Source of the DNA: an uncultured Atopobiaceae bacterium
GTDB taxonomy: Bacteria > Actinomycetota > Coriobacteriia > Coriobacteriales > Atopobiaceae
Assembly (NCBI GenBank): GCA_910579165.1
Contig: CAJTTF010000004.1
Location: 1-64,000, forward strand
DNA length: 64,000 nucleotides
Reading direction: 5' to 3'
In this document: positions 27,902 to 36,549 of the stretch, piece by piece
Numbering within the stretch: the first letter of the stretch is position 1
Layout: every line of letters begins with the position of its first letter
Translations under genes and position numbers: made by a program
Notes under the pieces: model-generated
Seen by the model: the letters and a program-made list of their open reading frames with translations, nothing else
Databases searched by the model: none
Told to the model about the DNA's origin: nothing

Positions 27902-29242
27902 TCAGGGCCAGGTAATAGATGGATTATCAGCGGGTAGCATGGGAGACTCTTTACCCGAAGTGCACATCTGCCAGCGAAGGCTTATGGGTGCTTCGGATGC
28001 ACTTTCCTCTATGAGTCTATCCGTATTGACGGCAACAGGCTCATCTTGGACGTCAACAGGCCACCAGTAAGCAGTATCCAAAAGATTCATATCGTCAGAA
28101 AGCAGAAAGCCACTAGAGCCGCCAAGGGTAATCGATGCTAGCGCACTACACCCGTAGAAAAAGCCAGTCACCCCATTAGCAGAAGAACAGGCAAGAGAGT
28201 TGTTCCAAGCTGAGAGGCCGTCCACGGAAGCAAGCTGGTTACAGTTACGAAACATATAGCTCATGCAATAGATTCCGTGTACATTAGCTACGTCCCAGGA
28301 GGATATTCCATCAAGAGAAGTGAGTGCTGTGCAATTAGCAAAAAGGTTCATCATGCAGTAAGAACCATTAACATTATGAGTGTTCCACGCAGCAAGGCCA
28401 TCGAGCGATGTCAGGCTGGAACACCCATCAAACATAGACTCCATACAAAAATCTGAAGTAACGCTGGATACGTTCCAATTTGAAAGGCCATTAAGCGAAG
28501 TGAGGGCGGAGCATTTGTAAAACATTGAGGACATGCAATGAGATCCAGTAACTCCCGACACATTCCACGCAGACAAGGCGTCAAGGGAGACAAGGCCCGT
28601 ACATCTGAAGAACAGTGATGCGAAGCAGTAACTGCCCCTAACGCTTGATATATCCCAGGAAGCAAGACCATCAAGCGTCTTCAGCTGGGCACAGTCCTGA
28701 AACATATTTGCCATGCAGAAATTGCCTGTGACGTTTGAAACATCCCAGGAGGAAAGGCCATCGATAGAAGCAAGCTCAGCGCATTTATAAAAGAAGGCAA
28801 AGAGTGTAGGTTGCGGCTGAGCCTCGGTTCCAACAAAAGATACGCGTGCGTCAGCATCAGCAACAATGGTATGCAAGCCAGTATTTGCAAAGGGCCCTTT
28901 GGCCTGGTCTGGCTGGGCTCCCCCACTAGGATTGTACTGACGTGTCTCAATTACCGATGAAGCGGCAAAGCGCAAAGTGATTGCGTTTACTGCCTCTCCC
29001 CCTTCGTGCGTATAAGCATAGATTTCATCGGTATTGCACACACCTGCTATGGTGATTGTTTGAGTAGCGGCATCATAGGAAAGAGGAGTGTCGGGAACGG
29101 GCGTTAAGACTACGTGGGCTGCCTCTTTTTTGACCTCCGCTAGCGCTTGCGAACTCAAGGTGGGGACTACAAATACAAAACAGCATAGTACTGTGAGCAG
29201 CACCTTAGCAATCTTGTTGATGATTGTTTCTTTTCTCTTCAT
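27902..29242 (-). CDS. N-terminal half of the DUF285-repeat surface protein, ended by in-frame TGA
   Basis: The start at 29242 gives MKRKETIINK and a clear signal peptide (KVLLTVLCCFVFVVPTLSSQALA); an ATG 16 codons upstream would place a non-signal leader before it. After a phrase SYDAATQTITIAG comes a run of about eight 26-28-residue units of the DUF285/BspA leucine-rich type, each with a pattern such as CMSSMFYKCSALTSLNGL followed by SNWNVSSV. The frame stops at TGA (27902-27904) directly before an Ig-like domain that continues in the same frame with the wall anchor. As read, the 446-residue product would be secreted but not anchored. It lies 54 bases after the LytTR regulator gene. Confidence 0.87.
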   Translation of the reverse strand: MKRKETIINKIAKVLLTVLCCFVFVVPTLSSQALAEVKKEAAHVVLTPVPDTPLSYDAATQTITIAGVCNTDEIYAYTHEGGEAVNAITLRFAASSVIETRQYNPSGGAQPDQAKGPFANTGLHTIVADADARVSFVGTEAQPQPTLFAFFYKCAELASIDGLSSWDVSNVTGNFCMANMFQDCAQLKTLDGLASWDISSVRGSYCFASLFFRCTGLVSLDALSAWNVSGVTGSHCMSSMFYKCSALTSLNGLSNWNVSSVTSDFCMESMFDGCSSLTSLDGLAAWNTHNVNGSYCMMNLFANCTALTSLDGISSWDVANVHGIYCMSYMFRNCNQLASVDGLSAWNNSLACSSANGVTGFFYGCSALASITLGGSSGFLLSDDMNLLDTAYWWPVDVQDEPVAVNTDRLIEESASEAPISLRWQMCTSGKESPMLPADNPSITWP

Positions 29243-29295
29243 TGTCCTATTGCTCTGGCCATCCCAACGCTCTCGCGCGGGACAATGCAATTGCC

Positions 29296-30042
29296 TTATG
29301 CAATCCCCAGTGTTGTTTTGATTTCATGAATGCGGCGACGGGCAACAGGAAGCCTACATACGCTGTTGCCCTTTCCCAGTATGACTTGCGCGCCCTCGCC
29401 GGTTTTTTCAAAACTGCTAATACGAGACACATTAACAAGAATGCCACGGTGGATCAAACAGAAATTGGAGGGGGAAAGCTCTTTTTGTATCGACTGAAGC
29501 GATATAACTTTCTCAAAGACCTCATCCCCCACGTGCACTTTACAAAGATCTTTGTGTGCTTCCACATAATCTATGAGTCGTGTCTCGATGTGCTGTTTTC
29601 CTTCTGAATTTTTAACCCAAATTTTCTGTGAAGTGGCCTGCGTGGGCTTAAAGTGTTTCCTGGAGACCAAAATTGACATGGCCTTATAGAGCGCGTCATG
29701 AAGAAGCTGACTTTCAACAGGCTTCAGCAGGTAGTGGACGGCATTAACGCCAAAGGCCTCAAGGGCATACTCAGAATATGCGCTCACAAAGATAATAAGC
29801 GGTGGATTTTTTATTGCGTTGAGTTTTTTTGCAAACTGCATTCCGTCAATGTCCGGCATATTAATATCTAGTAGGAGGACGTCAAAATATATATCCTCTT
29901 CTTTTTTTGCAAACATTTTTGAAATTGCTTCTTTAACAGAACCCGCCTCGTCAATTGACTCCACGAGTGGCTCCGTGCGCAACAAATGCACAAGCTCATC
30001 CCTTGCGGGCTTTTCATCATCAATGATGAGTACTTTAAGCAT
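29296..30042 (-). CDS. LytTR-family response regulator
   Basis: 248 residues. The receiver domain (1-120) has acidic pocket D8/D9, phospho-acceptor D59 in LLLDINMPDIDG, and the conserved Lys in YLLKPVES. Residues about 145-245 form a LytTR DNA-binding domain (YVEAHKDLCKVHV, FCLIHRGILVNVSRI, RLPVARRR). LytTR regulators bind pairs of about 9-bp direct repeats upstream of their targets. The matching LytS-type kinase is at 33443-34915 and likely target boxes are at 33318-33347. The gap to the preceding gene is 8 bases, and the ribosome site is weak, so coupling to that gene is likely. Confidence 0.95.
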   Translation of the reverse strand: MLKVLIIDDEKPARDELVHLLRTEPLVESIDEAGSVKEAISKMFAKKEEDIYFDVLLLDINMPDIDGMQFAKKLNAIKNPPLIIFVSAYSEYALEAFGVNAVHYLLKPVESQLLHDALYKAMSILVSRKHFKPTQATSQKIWVKNSEGKQHIETRLIDYVEAHKDLCKVHVGDEVFEKVISLQSIQKELSPSNFCLIHRGILVNVSRISSFEKTGEGAQVILGKGNSVCRLPVARRRIHEIKTTLGIA

Positions 30043-30050
30043 AAAAAGAC

Positions 30051-30956
30051 TTAGCGATCCTGCATTACATAGGAAAGGAGATTGAGCGTTCCTTCCGCTC
30101 TGTTGTGTTCTATCGCGTTGGTAAGAGTTTGATAGTTCATATCGTTTAACATTTGGTCTATTGATTGCACGTTGTGCGTATCCTCAATGTTTGTGTACGG
30201 CTGCATCTGCCAAAAGTCGTCTTCGTTCACGCGAACAAAGAGGTAAACTTCCTTCGCTTCATCGGATGATACATCTTTTGAGGAGCATTGATACGAAGTG
30301 AGAAGCCTATGCGTATCCCAAAAGGAGTCATAGATATCAATATTGTTGTGCTCTTTTAGGAAATCTGCCATTTCAGGGTATTGGCGAATCCACTCCGCCT
30401 CAAATCCCTCGCCCTTTATCAAAATATTGTCCCTAGCCTGTGTGGAGTTGGAACTCAGCTGGAATGGTTTGCCTCCTATTGAGACTCCTGCTCTCGATTC
30501 ATAAGGGTGCTCGTAAAAATAAAAGGTGTAGTCTCCCTCTGATTCCGAGAAGAGCGCGCCCGTTAAGTCTGCATCTTCCACCTCAATATCGGTATTGCCC
30601 GTACCTAAGCTTGGTAAATAAAAATCTGGATCACAAGGGGGATATACAGAAATGTGCTCGTGTTTTTGAGGATCTTGCATGAGCACCAGAAAACCCGACT
30701 CCCATAATGGCTGTCCAGAATCTGTCGTATGCTCAGCTAGGTAAGGAGAATTGAGCACAATGCTGCCCTCGTTAAACTGCTTCTGCAGGGACGGAGCAGA
30801 GTTGCCCTTAAAGTTAACAACTATGACAACTACAATGGCGACCACGATTACTGCAAGCGCTCCCGCGCCTGCAAGAATATACTTCTTTTTAGAAACTGAG
30901 GAATGGTTCTTGAAAGTTGTAGATTGCCTCTTGGCTGTTTTCTCTTTCTTTTTCAT
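30051..30956 (-). CDS. Membrane-anchored protein of unknown function
   Basis: 301 residues with a Lys-rich cytoplasmic start, one strongly hydrophobic span (about 27-48, AGAGALAVIVVAIVVVIVVNF) and a large extracellular domain. The outer part is rich in acidic and aromatic residues and matches nothing I recognise. It lies between the secreted ETX-like protein and the LytTR regulator in the same direction. A terminator-like hairpin stands just upstream. A role as immunity protein, receptor or assembly factor for the secreted neighbour is conceivable, but only from position. Confidence 0.8.
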   Translation of the reverse strand: MKKKEKTAKRQSTTFKNHSSVSKKKYILAGAGALAVIVVAIVVVIVVNFKGNSAPSLQKQFNEGSIVLNSPYLAEHTTDSGQPLWESGFLVLMQDPQKHEHISVYPPCDPDFYLPSLGTGNTDIEVEDADLTGALFSESEGDYTFYFYEHPYESRAGVSIGGKPFQLSSNSTQARDNILIKGEGFEAEWIRQYPEMADFLKEHNNIDIYDSFWDTHRLLTSYQCSSKDVSSDEAKEVYLFVRVNEDDFWQMQPYTNIEDTHNVQSIDQMLNDMNYQTLTNAIEHNRAEGTLNLLSYVMQDR

Positions 30957-30981
30957 TGAACGTCTTTCTCTTTAAAAACTC

Positions 30982-31017
30982 AATAGGCTCTTCCAAGATC
31001 AATTAGAAGAGCCTATT
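30982..31017 (-). terminator. Terminator after the secreted-protein gene
   Basis: AATAGGCTCTTC pairs perfectly with GAAGAGCCTATT (12 bp, 12-base loop), and GAGTTTTTAAAG follows on the minus strand. It lies between the 31048 stop and the ATG at 30956, only 26 bases from the latter. The downstream genes therefore need read-through or a promoter that I cannot see. Confidence 0.75.
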
Positions 31018-31047
31018 AGGAGATATGTTGCAAGTTTGTCACATATT

Positions 31048-33228
31048 TTAAGAAACATGTATCTCAATCGAGGCCCAGTGCTCCAGGTCCTCTGGCGTGG
31101 TATAGGTTACCTTACCGCTTACTTGCTGGTCAACGGACGTGTAGTAGTTCTCCTTTGGATAGAACGTGAGAAGTATTGTTCCACATTCATTACCAACCTT
31201 AAAGACCTTATTTCTGCCGCTGGTAATGAGTTGGCCAACCTCAGAATCAGTGTCTCCTATAGGAGCAATATTTCCTTGGTCATCAACAACTTCGAGTACC
31301 CATGTTCCGGCAACATTGCCGTAATAGCTCGTACCAGTGCTGTCAAAGAGGCTAATCGCTTTGGTCAGAGACGTAAGGGATAGGGTTGCATTGCTCCCAG
31401 CCGCCATATATTGAATCTCTGGATAGAGAGTTTCATCCAAAAACATCTGAGTTAGGGCATGAAGTGGAGTTGGTGCCTCTTTCTCAAAGCTCTGACGTGC
31501 AGTTGTGAAGCTGATGGTGGAACGACCGTTTTGCACCATGGGACATCCGTAGCAAATTGCGTTTTTCCACAAAGTGCTCCGGAAAGGAGACTGGAAGCGC
31601 TCACGCATGCCGTTATCGCTCTGCTGAAAGACCGTTCCAGGACATTTGAAGGAAGACGGATTAGTGCCGTATTCCTCCGCAAGCTGAGCCACGGCGAAAT
31701 AGTCTCCTTCATAAGCATTCTTGCGATAATAGATTCCCTCACTATCACAGTCTTCTTTGTTGGTGATATATCTTTCTTTAAGATCCAATTGTGCATTCTT
31801 GTTCAACACGTAAGCGATGTCAGTCTCTTCCGCTTGTCCGTATGTTGCTGCAACCTCGTTTCCTGTAAACCCAAAATCATTGATGCTCCCGCCAGTATAC
31901 ATTCTCACAAGGTGTACGCGATATTGAAGTGCCAGAGGTTGAGAAAATGAAAGCGTATTGGTTTCTTCGGTAGTCTTTGCGTTAAGGGACACACTAGTGT
32001 TTGGCGCCACATTGGAATCTGAGACCGTTAGCTCCGTTGTTTTTGATGTCTCTCCGCTCTTCGCGTAACTGCTGGAACTTTGCTTACTCCAGCTGTAATT
32101 AACGATATTTTCCCATTTAAGCTCATCATCGATACTTGATTTGGCAGAGAGCTTACCCAGCTTTGCCTCTGCACTTGCGCTGAACTTAAAGGTGTTAGTG
32201 GTTGTTGTATTATCGGAGTACGATTCGTTTACTTCGCTGTTCGTTACAAAGCTAAAGGCGCTCTTTTCCGTGGAAGACACTTTAACGGATTGAGAAATTG
32301 GCGTTGTGCCATTATTAATAAAGGAGAAAGGCTCATTGTTAACAAGGGCTGCAGTCGTTGTCGTATCGCTAGCTTCCCCTGCAACATAAAGCGCATCATC
32401 GTCAGGAAGCAATGGGGTTAACTCAAAGGAATCAAAGACCACTGCGTAAGCAAGCGTGCGAGCGCTTTTTTTGGATGAAGAGGGCGGGGTGGTCGTAAGA
32501 GCTATTAGTGTCCAGAACACATTTTGATCCACATCGGCCAGTGCATCTCCTTGCAAACTAACGTTGGCTGCTGGGGCATTTCCGTCCGCATCACTAATAT
32601 ATTTCCTCATATCTTCGTCCGCTTTACGAAGAGAAGAAGACTGCTTGAGACCAGAGTTCAAAAGGTGATAGTTCGTACTGTCATTGTATTCGTTGTAATC
32701 CAATCTGCCATCTGCTGCGTCGCCCGTAGGATGAAAGTCTCCCTCAGGAAAAGCGATAGCAACATTGGCATCACGCGCTAAGAGAATGGTATTCAGTTCC
32801 TTGAGATGTTCATTGGTAAAGGCGCCCCCTAAGAAAGCTCCCCCAGCATTATCCGCAAGTGCAAACCTGCCAAGAAGCAAATCTTGCCACGCTGCAGCAA
32901 TCGACTCACCGTCGTTCGTGCTCTCATGCCCATTAGATACATTGTTCTTATTATCAACTTCAAGGGTTGCGTTACTCCTAGCCTTAAGAAGAGCACCAAT
33001 CAACTCGGCATTGTTATTGAAATCATCTACGTTTAAGTGTGAATTGAAAAAAGATGTGCCGTCGTCAAAGTTATACCACCCGCCAATATCTGGCGTAGTT
33101 GTATCGGCTGCCTTTGCTGGCGTTATTCCACAGCAACATAATGTTAGCGCAGAAAAACCGACGAATATGTGCCTAAGAAAGCTCACTGCGTTCCTCTTGC
33201 CCTTCTTGCGAGCTATGATGTGATTCAT
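31048..33228 (-). CDS. Secreted protein with aerolysin/ETX-MTX2-like Ser/Thr-rich region
   Basis: 726 residues with a signal peptide (hydrophobic 16-34, likely cleavage after ITPAKA at about 40). Residues about 300-445 show the pattern of aerolysin-fold pore-forming modules: NNGTTPISQSVKVSS, alternating Ser/Thr-rich strands (FVTNSEVNESYSDNTTTT, SYSWSKQ-like NYSWSKQSSSSYAKSG), then VAPNTSVSLNAKTTEET where ETX/MTX2 proteins have a VPPGT-type phrase. N- and C-terminal parts are unrecognised and the C-terminal third has four cysteines. No wall anchor is visible. GAAAGG lies six bases before the ATG. The upstream gap carries LytTR-like boxes. A beta-pore-forming toxin is an inference from pattern, not a database hit. 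Confidence 0.75.
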   Translation of the reverse strand: MNHIIARKKGKRNAVSFLRHIFVGFSALTLCCCGITPAKAADTTTPDIGGWYNFDDGTSFFNSHLNVDDFNNNAELIGALLKARSNATLEVDNKNNVSNGHESTNDGESIAAAWQDLLLGRFALADNAGGAFLGGAFTNEHLKELNTILLARDANVAIAFPEGDFHPTGDAADGRLDYNEYNDSTNYHLLNSGLKQSSSLRKADEDMRKYISDADGNAPAANVSLQGDALADVDQNVFWTLIALTTTPPSSSKKSARTLAYAVVFDSFELTPLLPDDDALYVAGEASDTTTTAALVNNEPFSFINNGTTPISQSVKVSSTEKSAFSFVTNSEVNESYSDNTTTTNTFKFSASAEAKLGKLSAKSSIDDELKWENIVNYSWSKQSSSSYAKSGETSKTTELTVSDSNVAPNTSVSLNAKTTEETNTLSFSQPLALQYRVHLVRMYTGGSINDFGFTGNEVAATYGQAEETDIAYVLNKNAQLDLKERYITNKEDCDSEGIYYRKNAYEGDYFAVAQLAEEYGTNPSSFKCPGTVFQQSDNGMRERFQSPFRSTLWKNAICYGCPMVQNGRSTISFTTARQSFEKEAPTPLHALTQMFLDETLYPEIQYMAAGSNATLSLTSLTKAISLFDSTGTSYYGNVAGTWVLEVVDDQGNIAPIGDTDSEVGQLITSGRNKVFKVGNECGTILLTFYPKENYYTSVDQQVSGKVTYTTPEDLEHWASIEIHVS

Positions 33229-33275
33229 GTTGAGCCTTTCTCCCTTAGCGGATAGCTCCGCTTTTGTTTTGCCTC

Positions 33276-33347
33276 ATCATACAGAGGATATGGAGAAGAC
33301 AGTGCAGCGATGCGGACGAACGGTATCTATTTGGCGGTGAACGGTAT
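33276..33347 (-). promoter_or_regulatory. LytTR-type operator pair and promoter upstream of the secreted-protein gene
   Basis: The minus strand carries ATACCGTTC at 33347-33339 and again at 33326-33318, 21 bp apart start to start, or two helical turns. Paired direct repeats of this type and spacing are the established LytTR binding arrangement. Downstream is TATGAT (33281-33276) with a poor -35 (CACTGT) 17 bases before it, as expected for an activator-dependent promoter. It lies in the 214-base gap between kinase and secreted-protein genes. Confidence 0.65.
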
Positions 33348-33442
33348 TTTGCGTGGTAAGGCCAATGGATGATTCCGCCGAGATGGGCTTTGACAGAAAA
33401 ACACCAACAGAACTCAGCCACGCGAAAGACGGAAGAAGGCGG

Positions 33443-34915
33443 CTAGAAGAAATCAGCTAGTCGTATTGAGATAGTACATCCTTTAGAGGGGGCCGATGAG
33501 ATTTCCATGTTTGAGTTCTCAGAAAAGAAAGCAACTCTACGGCGAATGTTGTTGAGAGCAAGACCCAGATGTTTCTTTTGAGACATATTAGCTTGGGAGG
33601 GGTTAAAGATATCCACGCTATTATTAAGAGCGTTAGCCTCCTCGTTTTTATTTAGGCGCTGCAGCGCCTCCTTTGACATGCCAGCTCCGTCGTCTTGCAC
33701 CACAAGTATGAGATCCTTGCCATCACGCTTTACTGATAAATCAATGTGCAACGCCTGCCCCGGCACGCGCGCATGCTGAACAGCATTTTCTACTAAGGGC
33801 TGAATCATGAAGGGTCGAATCTCTTGATCTTGAAGCTCCTTAGGAAGTGCAATATTGAAAACAATTGCGTCTTCCCCAAAACGTGCCTTTTCAAGCAAAA
33901 GATAACGTTCTATCTGCTCAACCTCGGTTTTAATTGGGATGTGTTCTTCTGAATTATCAAGAGAAGCTCTGAAGTAGTCAGAAAAATTGCGCAAGAGTTC
34001 TCTTGCTTTCTCTGGATCAGTACGGATGAACGAAATAATGGTATTAAGAGTGTTGAAAAGGAAATGCGGATTAACCTGTGCTTGAAGAGATTTAAATTCT
34101 GCATCTGACCGAAGTTGAATTTGCTCTTTAAGCTCAAGCGCCGTAAGCTGGGTTGAAAGAAGATCAGCAAAACCTGTAATAATTGAATACTGGGCAGGAT
34201 CGATATCGCGATAATTCCGATAATAAAATTTGACCGTTCCAACTGTCCTTTCTTCAATGCGAAGCGGAGCCACGATTCCGCAGAGGATGTCGGGCGAAGA
34301 AAATCGTTCGTTCTCCGGCCAGTTTGGCAAATCAACATTGAGGCGGCTAGAGAAAGAAAAGGACTGAACTTCGCCAGTTTTTAAGCACTGGAGCGTTGGC
34401 GCTGTCTTAACCTCAGCTCCAACGGGAAAATCCTTTTCGTATTTTCCAACGAACGCCAAAACATTCGTCTCATTTGTCACCGCAACGGCAAGCGCTTCGG
34501 TCTGGGGCAAAATGCGCTCGCAGATTGTGTGGAAATGATCAAAGGTGAGCTCGCCCTTAACATTGCGCATGAGTTTTAAGGTCTCATCGGCAGTCCAAAG
34601 CATCTCCTGAGAAAACTGTGCGCGAATATATTTTGGTGTTTGCCGATAATAGCTCCACGCAAGAAGGAGAAGGATAATCCCAAACATGGAGAAGACCGTG
34701 AGGAACTCGTTCGAAGTCTCAATGGCCCAAGCCAGGATAAGAAGAAGGATAACTATGCAGACAATGGAGAGCACCACGAGGGTGCGTCTAGAAAGGTCTA
34801 ACGTGCGCGTCGAAATATAACGGGATGCATACTCTTCAAGATGCTTTTGCTTCCGTTTGTTCGATTTCTTCTCGAGCTTTATGTGACGCTCATGCGTAAA
34901 ATCATGTAGTGTCAT
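33443..34915 (-). CDS. LytS-type sensor histidine kinase
   Basis: 490 residues. Two membrane spans lie near 42-90. A GAF-like sensor region follows (about 120-270), then the HisKA-7TM/LytS-type kinase with LQAQVNPHFLFNTLNTIISF (phospho-acceptor H284), MIQPLVENAVQHA and VQDDGAGMS of the ATPase. This family pairs with LytTR regulators, so the partner is almost surely the regulator at 29296-30042, four genes downstream in the same strand. TGGAG precedes the ATG. A possible promoter (TAAAAT with weak -35) lies next to the tuf terminator. The signal sensed is unknown. Confidence 0.94.
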   Translation of the reverse strand: MTLHDFTHERHIKLEKKSNKRKQKHLEEYASRYISTRTLDLSRRTLVVLSIVCIVILLLILAWAIETSNEFLTVFSMFGIILLLLAWSYYRQTPKYIRAQFSQEMLWTADETLKLMRNVKGELTFDHFHTICERILPQTEALAVAVTNETNVLAFVGKYEKDFPVGAEVKTAPTLQCLKTGEVQSFSFSSRLNVDLPNWPENERFSSPDILCGIVAPLRIEERTVGTVKFYYRNYRDIDPAQYSIITGFADLLSTQLTALELKEQIQLRSDAEFKSLQAQVNPHFLFNTLNTIISFIRTDPEKARELLRNFSDYFRASLDNSEEHIPIKTEVEQIERYLLLEKARFGEDAIVFNIALPKELQDQEIRPFMIQPLVENAVQHARVPGQALHIDLSVKRDGKDLILVVQDDGAGMSKEALQRLNKNEEANALNNSVDIFNPSQANMSQKKHLGLALNNIRRRVAFFSENSNMEISSAPSKGCTISIRLADFF

Positions 34916-34991
34916 TATTACTCCACAGAATTCATAAATTGCTTTAGATTTCCTAGTCTCTATATTTTATGCTTCCAGAACCATTGCATGC

Positions 34992-35027
34992 AAAAAAATA
35001 ATGGCCCCCGGTTTGGGAGCCATTATT
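34992..35027 (-). terminator. Intrinsic terminator after tuf
   Basis: AATAATGGC and GCCATTATT pair with additional GGG/CCC inside, and a run of seven T follows on the minus strand. It is about 40 bases after the tuf stop. Confidence 0.85.
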
Positions 35028-35066
35028 AGGTGCTCGTTATTTTTTAGAGCTTTAAAGCAAAAACTC

Positions 35067-36257
35067 TTACTCAATAATCTTGGAAACACGACCGTCAGCA
35101 ACGGTGTGGCCACCCTCACGGATAGCAAAGCGAAGACCCTCTTCCATTGCAACAGGATAGATGAGTTCACCGGTGATGGTAACGTGATCGCCAGGCATAG
35201 CCATCTCGGTACCCTCAGGAAGGGTGATGGTACCAGTAACATCAGTAGTACGGAAGAAGAACTGAGGACGATAGTTGCTGAAGAATGGGGTGTGACGTCC
35301 GCCCTCCTCTTTCTTAAGAACGTAAATCTCAGCGGTGAACTTCTTGTGAGGGGTCACAGAACCAGGAGCGGCAAGAACTTGTCCGCGCTCAATGTCCTCA
35401 CGCTTAGTACCACGGAGAAGAATACCAACGTTATCACCAGCCTCGCAGAAGTCCATGGACTTGCGGAACATCTCGATACCGGTAGCGGTGGTTTTCTCGG
35501 TAGGTTTAATACCAACGATCTCAACATCAGTGTTGATGTCAAGGTGACCACGCTCAACACGACCAGTGGCAACCGTACCACGACCAGAAATGGTCATAAC
35601 GTCTTCGATGGCCATAAGGAAAGGCTTATCAACGTCACGAGCAGGGGTTGGGATGTAGTTGTCAACCTCGGTCATGAGGGAGCGGACAGACTCAACCCAC
35701 TTCTCGTTGCCTTCAAGGGCACCAAGAGCAGAACCACGGATTATAGGAATATCATCTCCGGGGAAGTCATACTCACTCAGGAGGTCACGGGTCTCCATCT
35801 CAACGAGGTCGATGAGCTCTTCATCATCAACCATGTCGCACTTGTTCAGGAAGACGACAATGTAGGGCACGCCAACCTGACGGGCAAGAAGGATGTGCTC
35901 ACGAGTTTGGGCCATAGGACCATCAGTGGCAGCAATAACGAGAATCGCGCCATCCATCTGAGCAGCACCAGAAATCATGTTCTTGATGTAGTCAGCGTGT
36001 CCAGGGCAGTCAACGTGTGCATAGTGACGGGCCTCGGTCTCGTACTCAACGTGAGCAACGGAGATGGTAATACCACGCTCGCGCTCCTCGGGAGCCTTAT
36101 CGATGTCCTCGAATGCAGTGAAGTCTGCTTTGCAACCAGGGGTCTCAGAAAGAACCTTGGTGATGGCCGCGGTAAGGGTCGTTTTACCGTGGTCAACGTG
36201 GCCGATTGTACCAATGTTTACATGTGGCTTGGTACGCTCGAATTTTTCTTTGGCCAT
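35067..36257 (-). CDS. tuf: Elongation factor Tu
   Basis: The 396-residue GTPase that brings aminoacyl-tRNA to the ribosome. The start at 36257 gives MAKEKFERTKPHVNIGTIGHVDHGKTTLTAAI with an AAAGGAGG site; the frame is open further upstream but runs into tRNA-Met. G motifs GHVDHGKTT, DCPGHADY and NKCDMVD are complete. It is the last member of the tRNA-Tyr/Thr/Met-tuf transcript and ends in a strong terminator. Confidence 0.98.
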   Translation of the reverse strand: MAKEKFERTKPHVNIGTIGHVDHGKTTLTAAITKVLSETPGCKADFTAFEDIDKAPEERERGITISVAHVEYETEARHYAHVDCPGHADYIKNMISGAAQMDGAILVIAATDGPMAQTREHILLARQVGVPYIVVFLNKCDMVDDEELIDLVEMETRDLLSEYDFPGDDIPIIRGSALGALEGNEKWVESVRSLMTEVDNYIPTPARDVDKPFLMAIEDVMTISGRGTVATGRVERGHLDINTDVEIVGIKPTEKTTATGIEMFRKSMDFCEAGDNVGILLRGTKREDIERGQVLAAPGSVTPHKKFTAEIYVLKKEEGGRHTPFFSNYRPQFFFRTTDVTGTITLPEGTEMAMPGDHVTITGELIYPVAMEEGLRFAIREGGHTVADGRVSKIIE

Positions 36258-36369
36258 GTCATCCTCCTTTAAGGTTTGACCTGCTTGTGCCCGCGTGCCA
36301 TCCTTTGCTCGTGGCGCGTCGAGCTGTTTTCCTTTTACTATCTCAACGGATTGCATCCGTGAAGATCCT

Positions 36370-36446
36370 TGGTAGCGGTGACTGGATTTGAACCAGTGAC
36401 GCCGCGGGTATGAGCCGCGTGCTCTGACCAACTGAGCTACACCGCC
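36370..36446 (-). tRNA. tRNA-Met (CAU anticodon)
   Basis: A full cloverleaf starts GGCGGTG, with anticodon loop CTCATAC, T-arm with GGTTCAAATCC and encoded CCA. The anticodon stem is CGCGG/CCGCG, so it lacks the three consecutive G-C pairs of an initiator; elongator Met is likely. A tRNA-Ile2 with lysidine cannot be excluded from sequence alone. Confidence 0.93.
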
Positions 36447-36549
36447 AGGTTTGCATTAGCCCCGCTAGGACACGTGTTACCACGCTTGGTTGTGCATGTA
36501 ACGAGCATGCATAGACCAAGGAAATCCTCCGCATCCTTCGTGAAAAACG

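Noticed and set aside
27902..27904. Genome-wide reassignment of TGA to an amino acid
   Set aside because: queH and the kinase gene at 45242 end in TGA at normal family lengths, so TGA is an ordinary stop; the surface-gene TGA is a local event.
35001..36272. Plus-strand open frame of 423 codons opposite tuf
   Set aside because: It is antisense to tuf and starts inside the tuf terminator; such mirror frames are common opposite highly biased genes.
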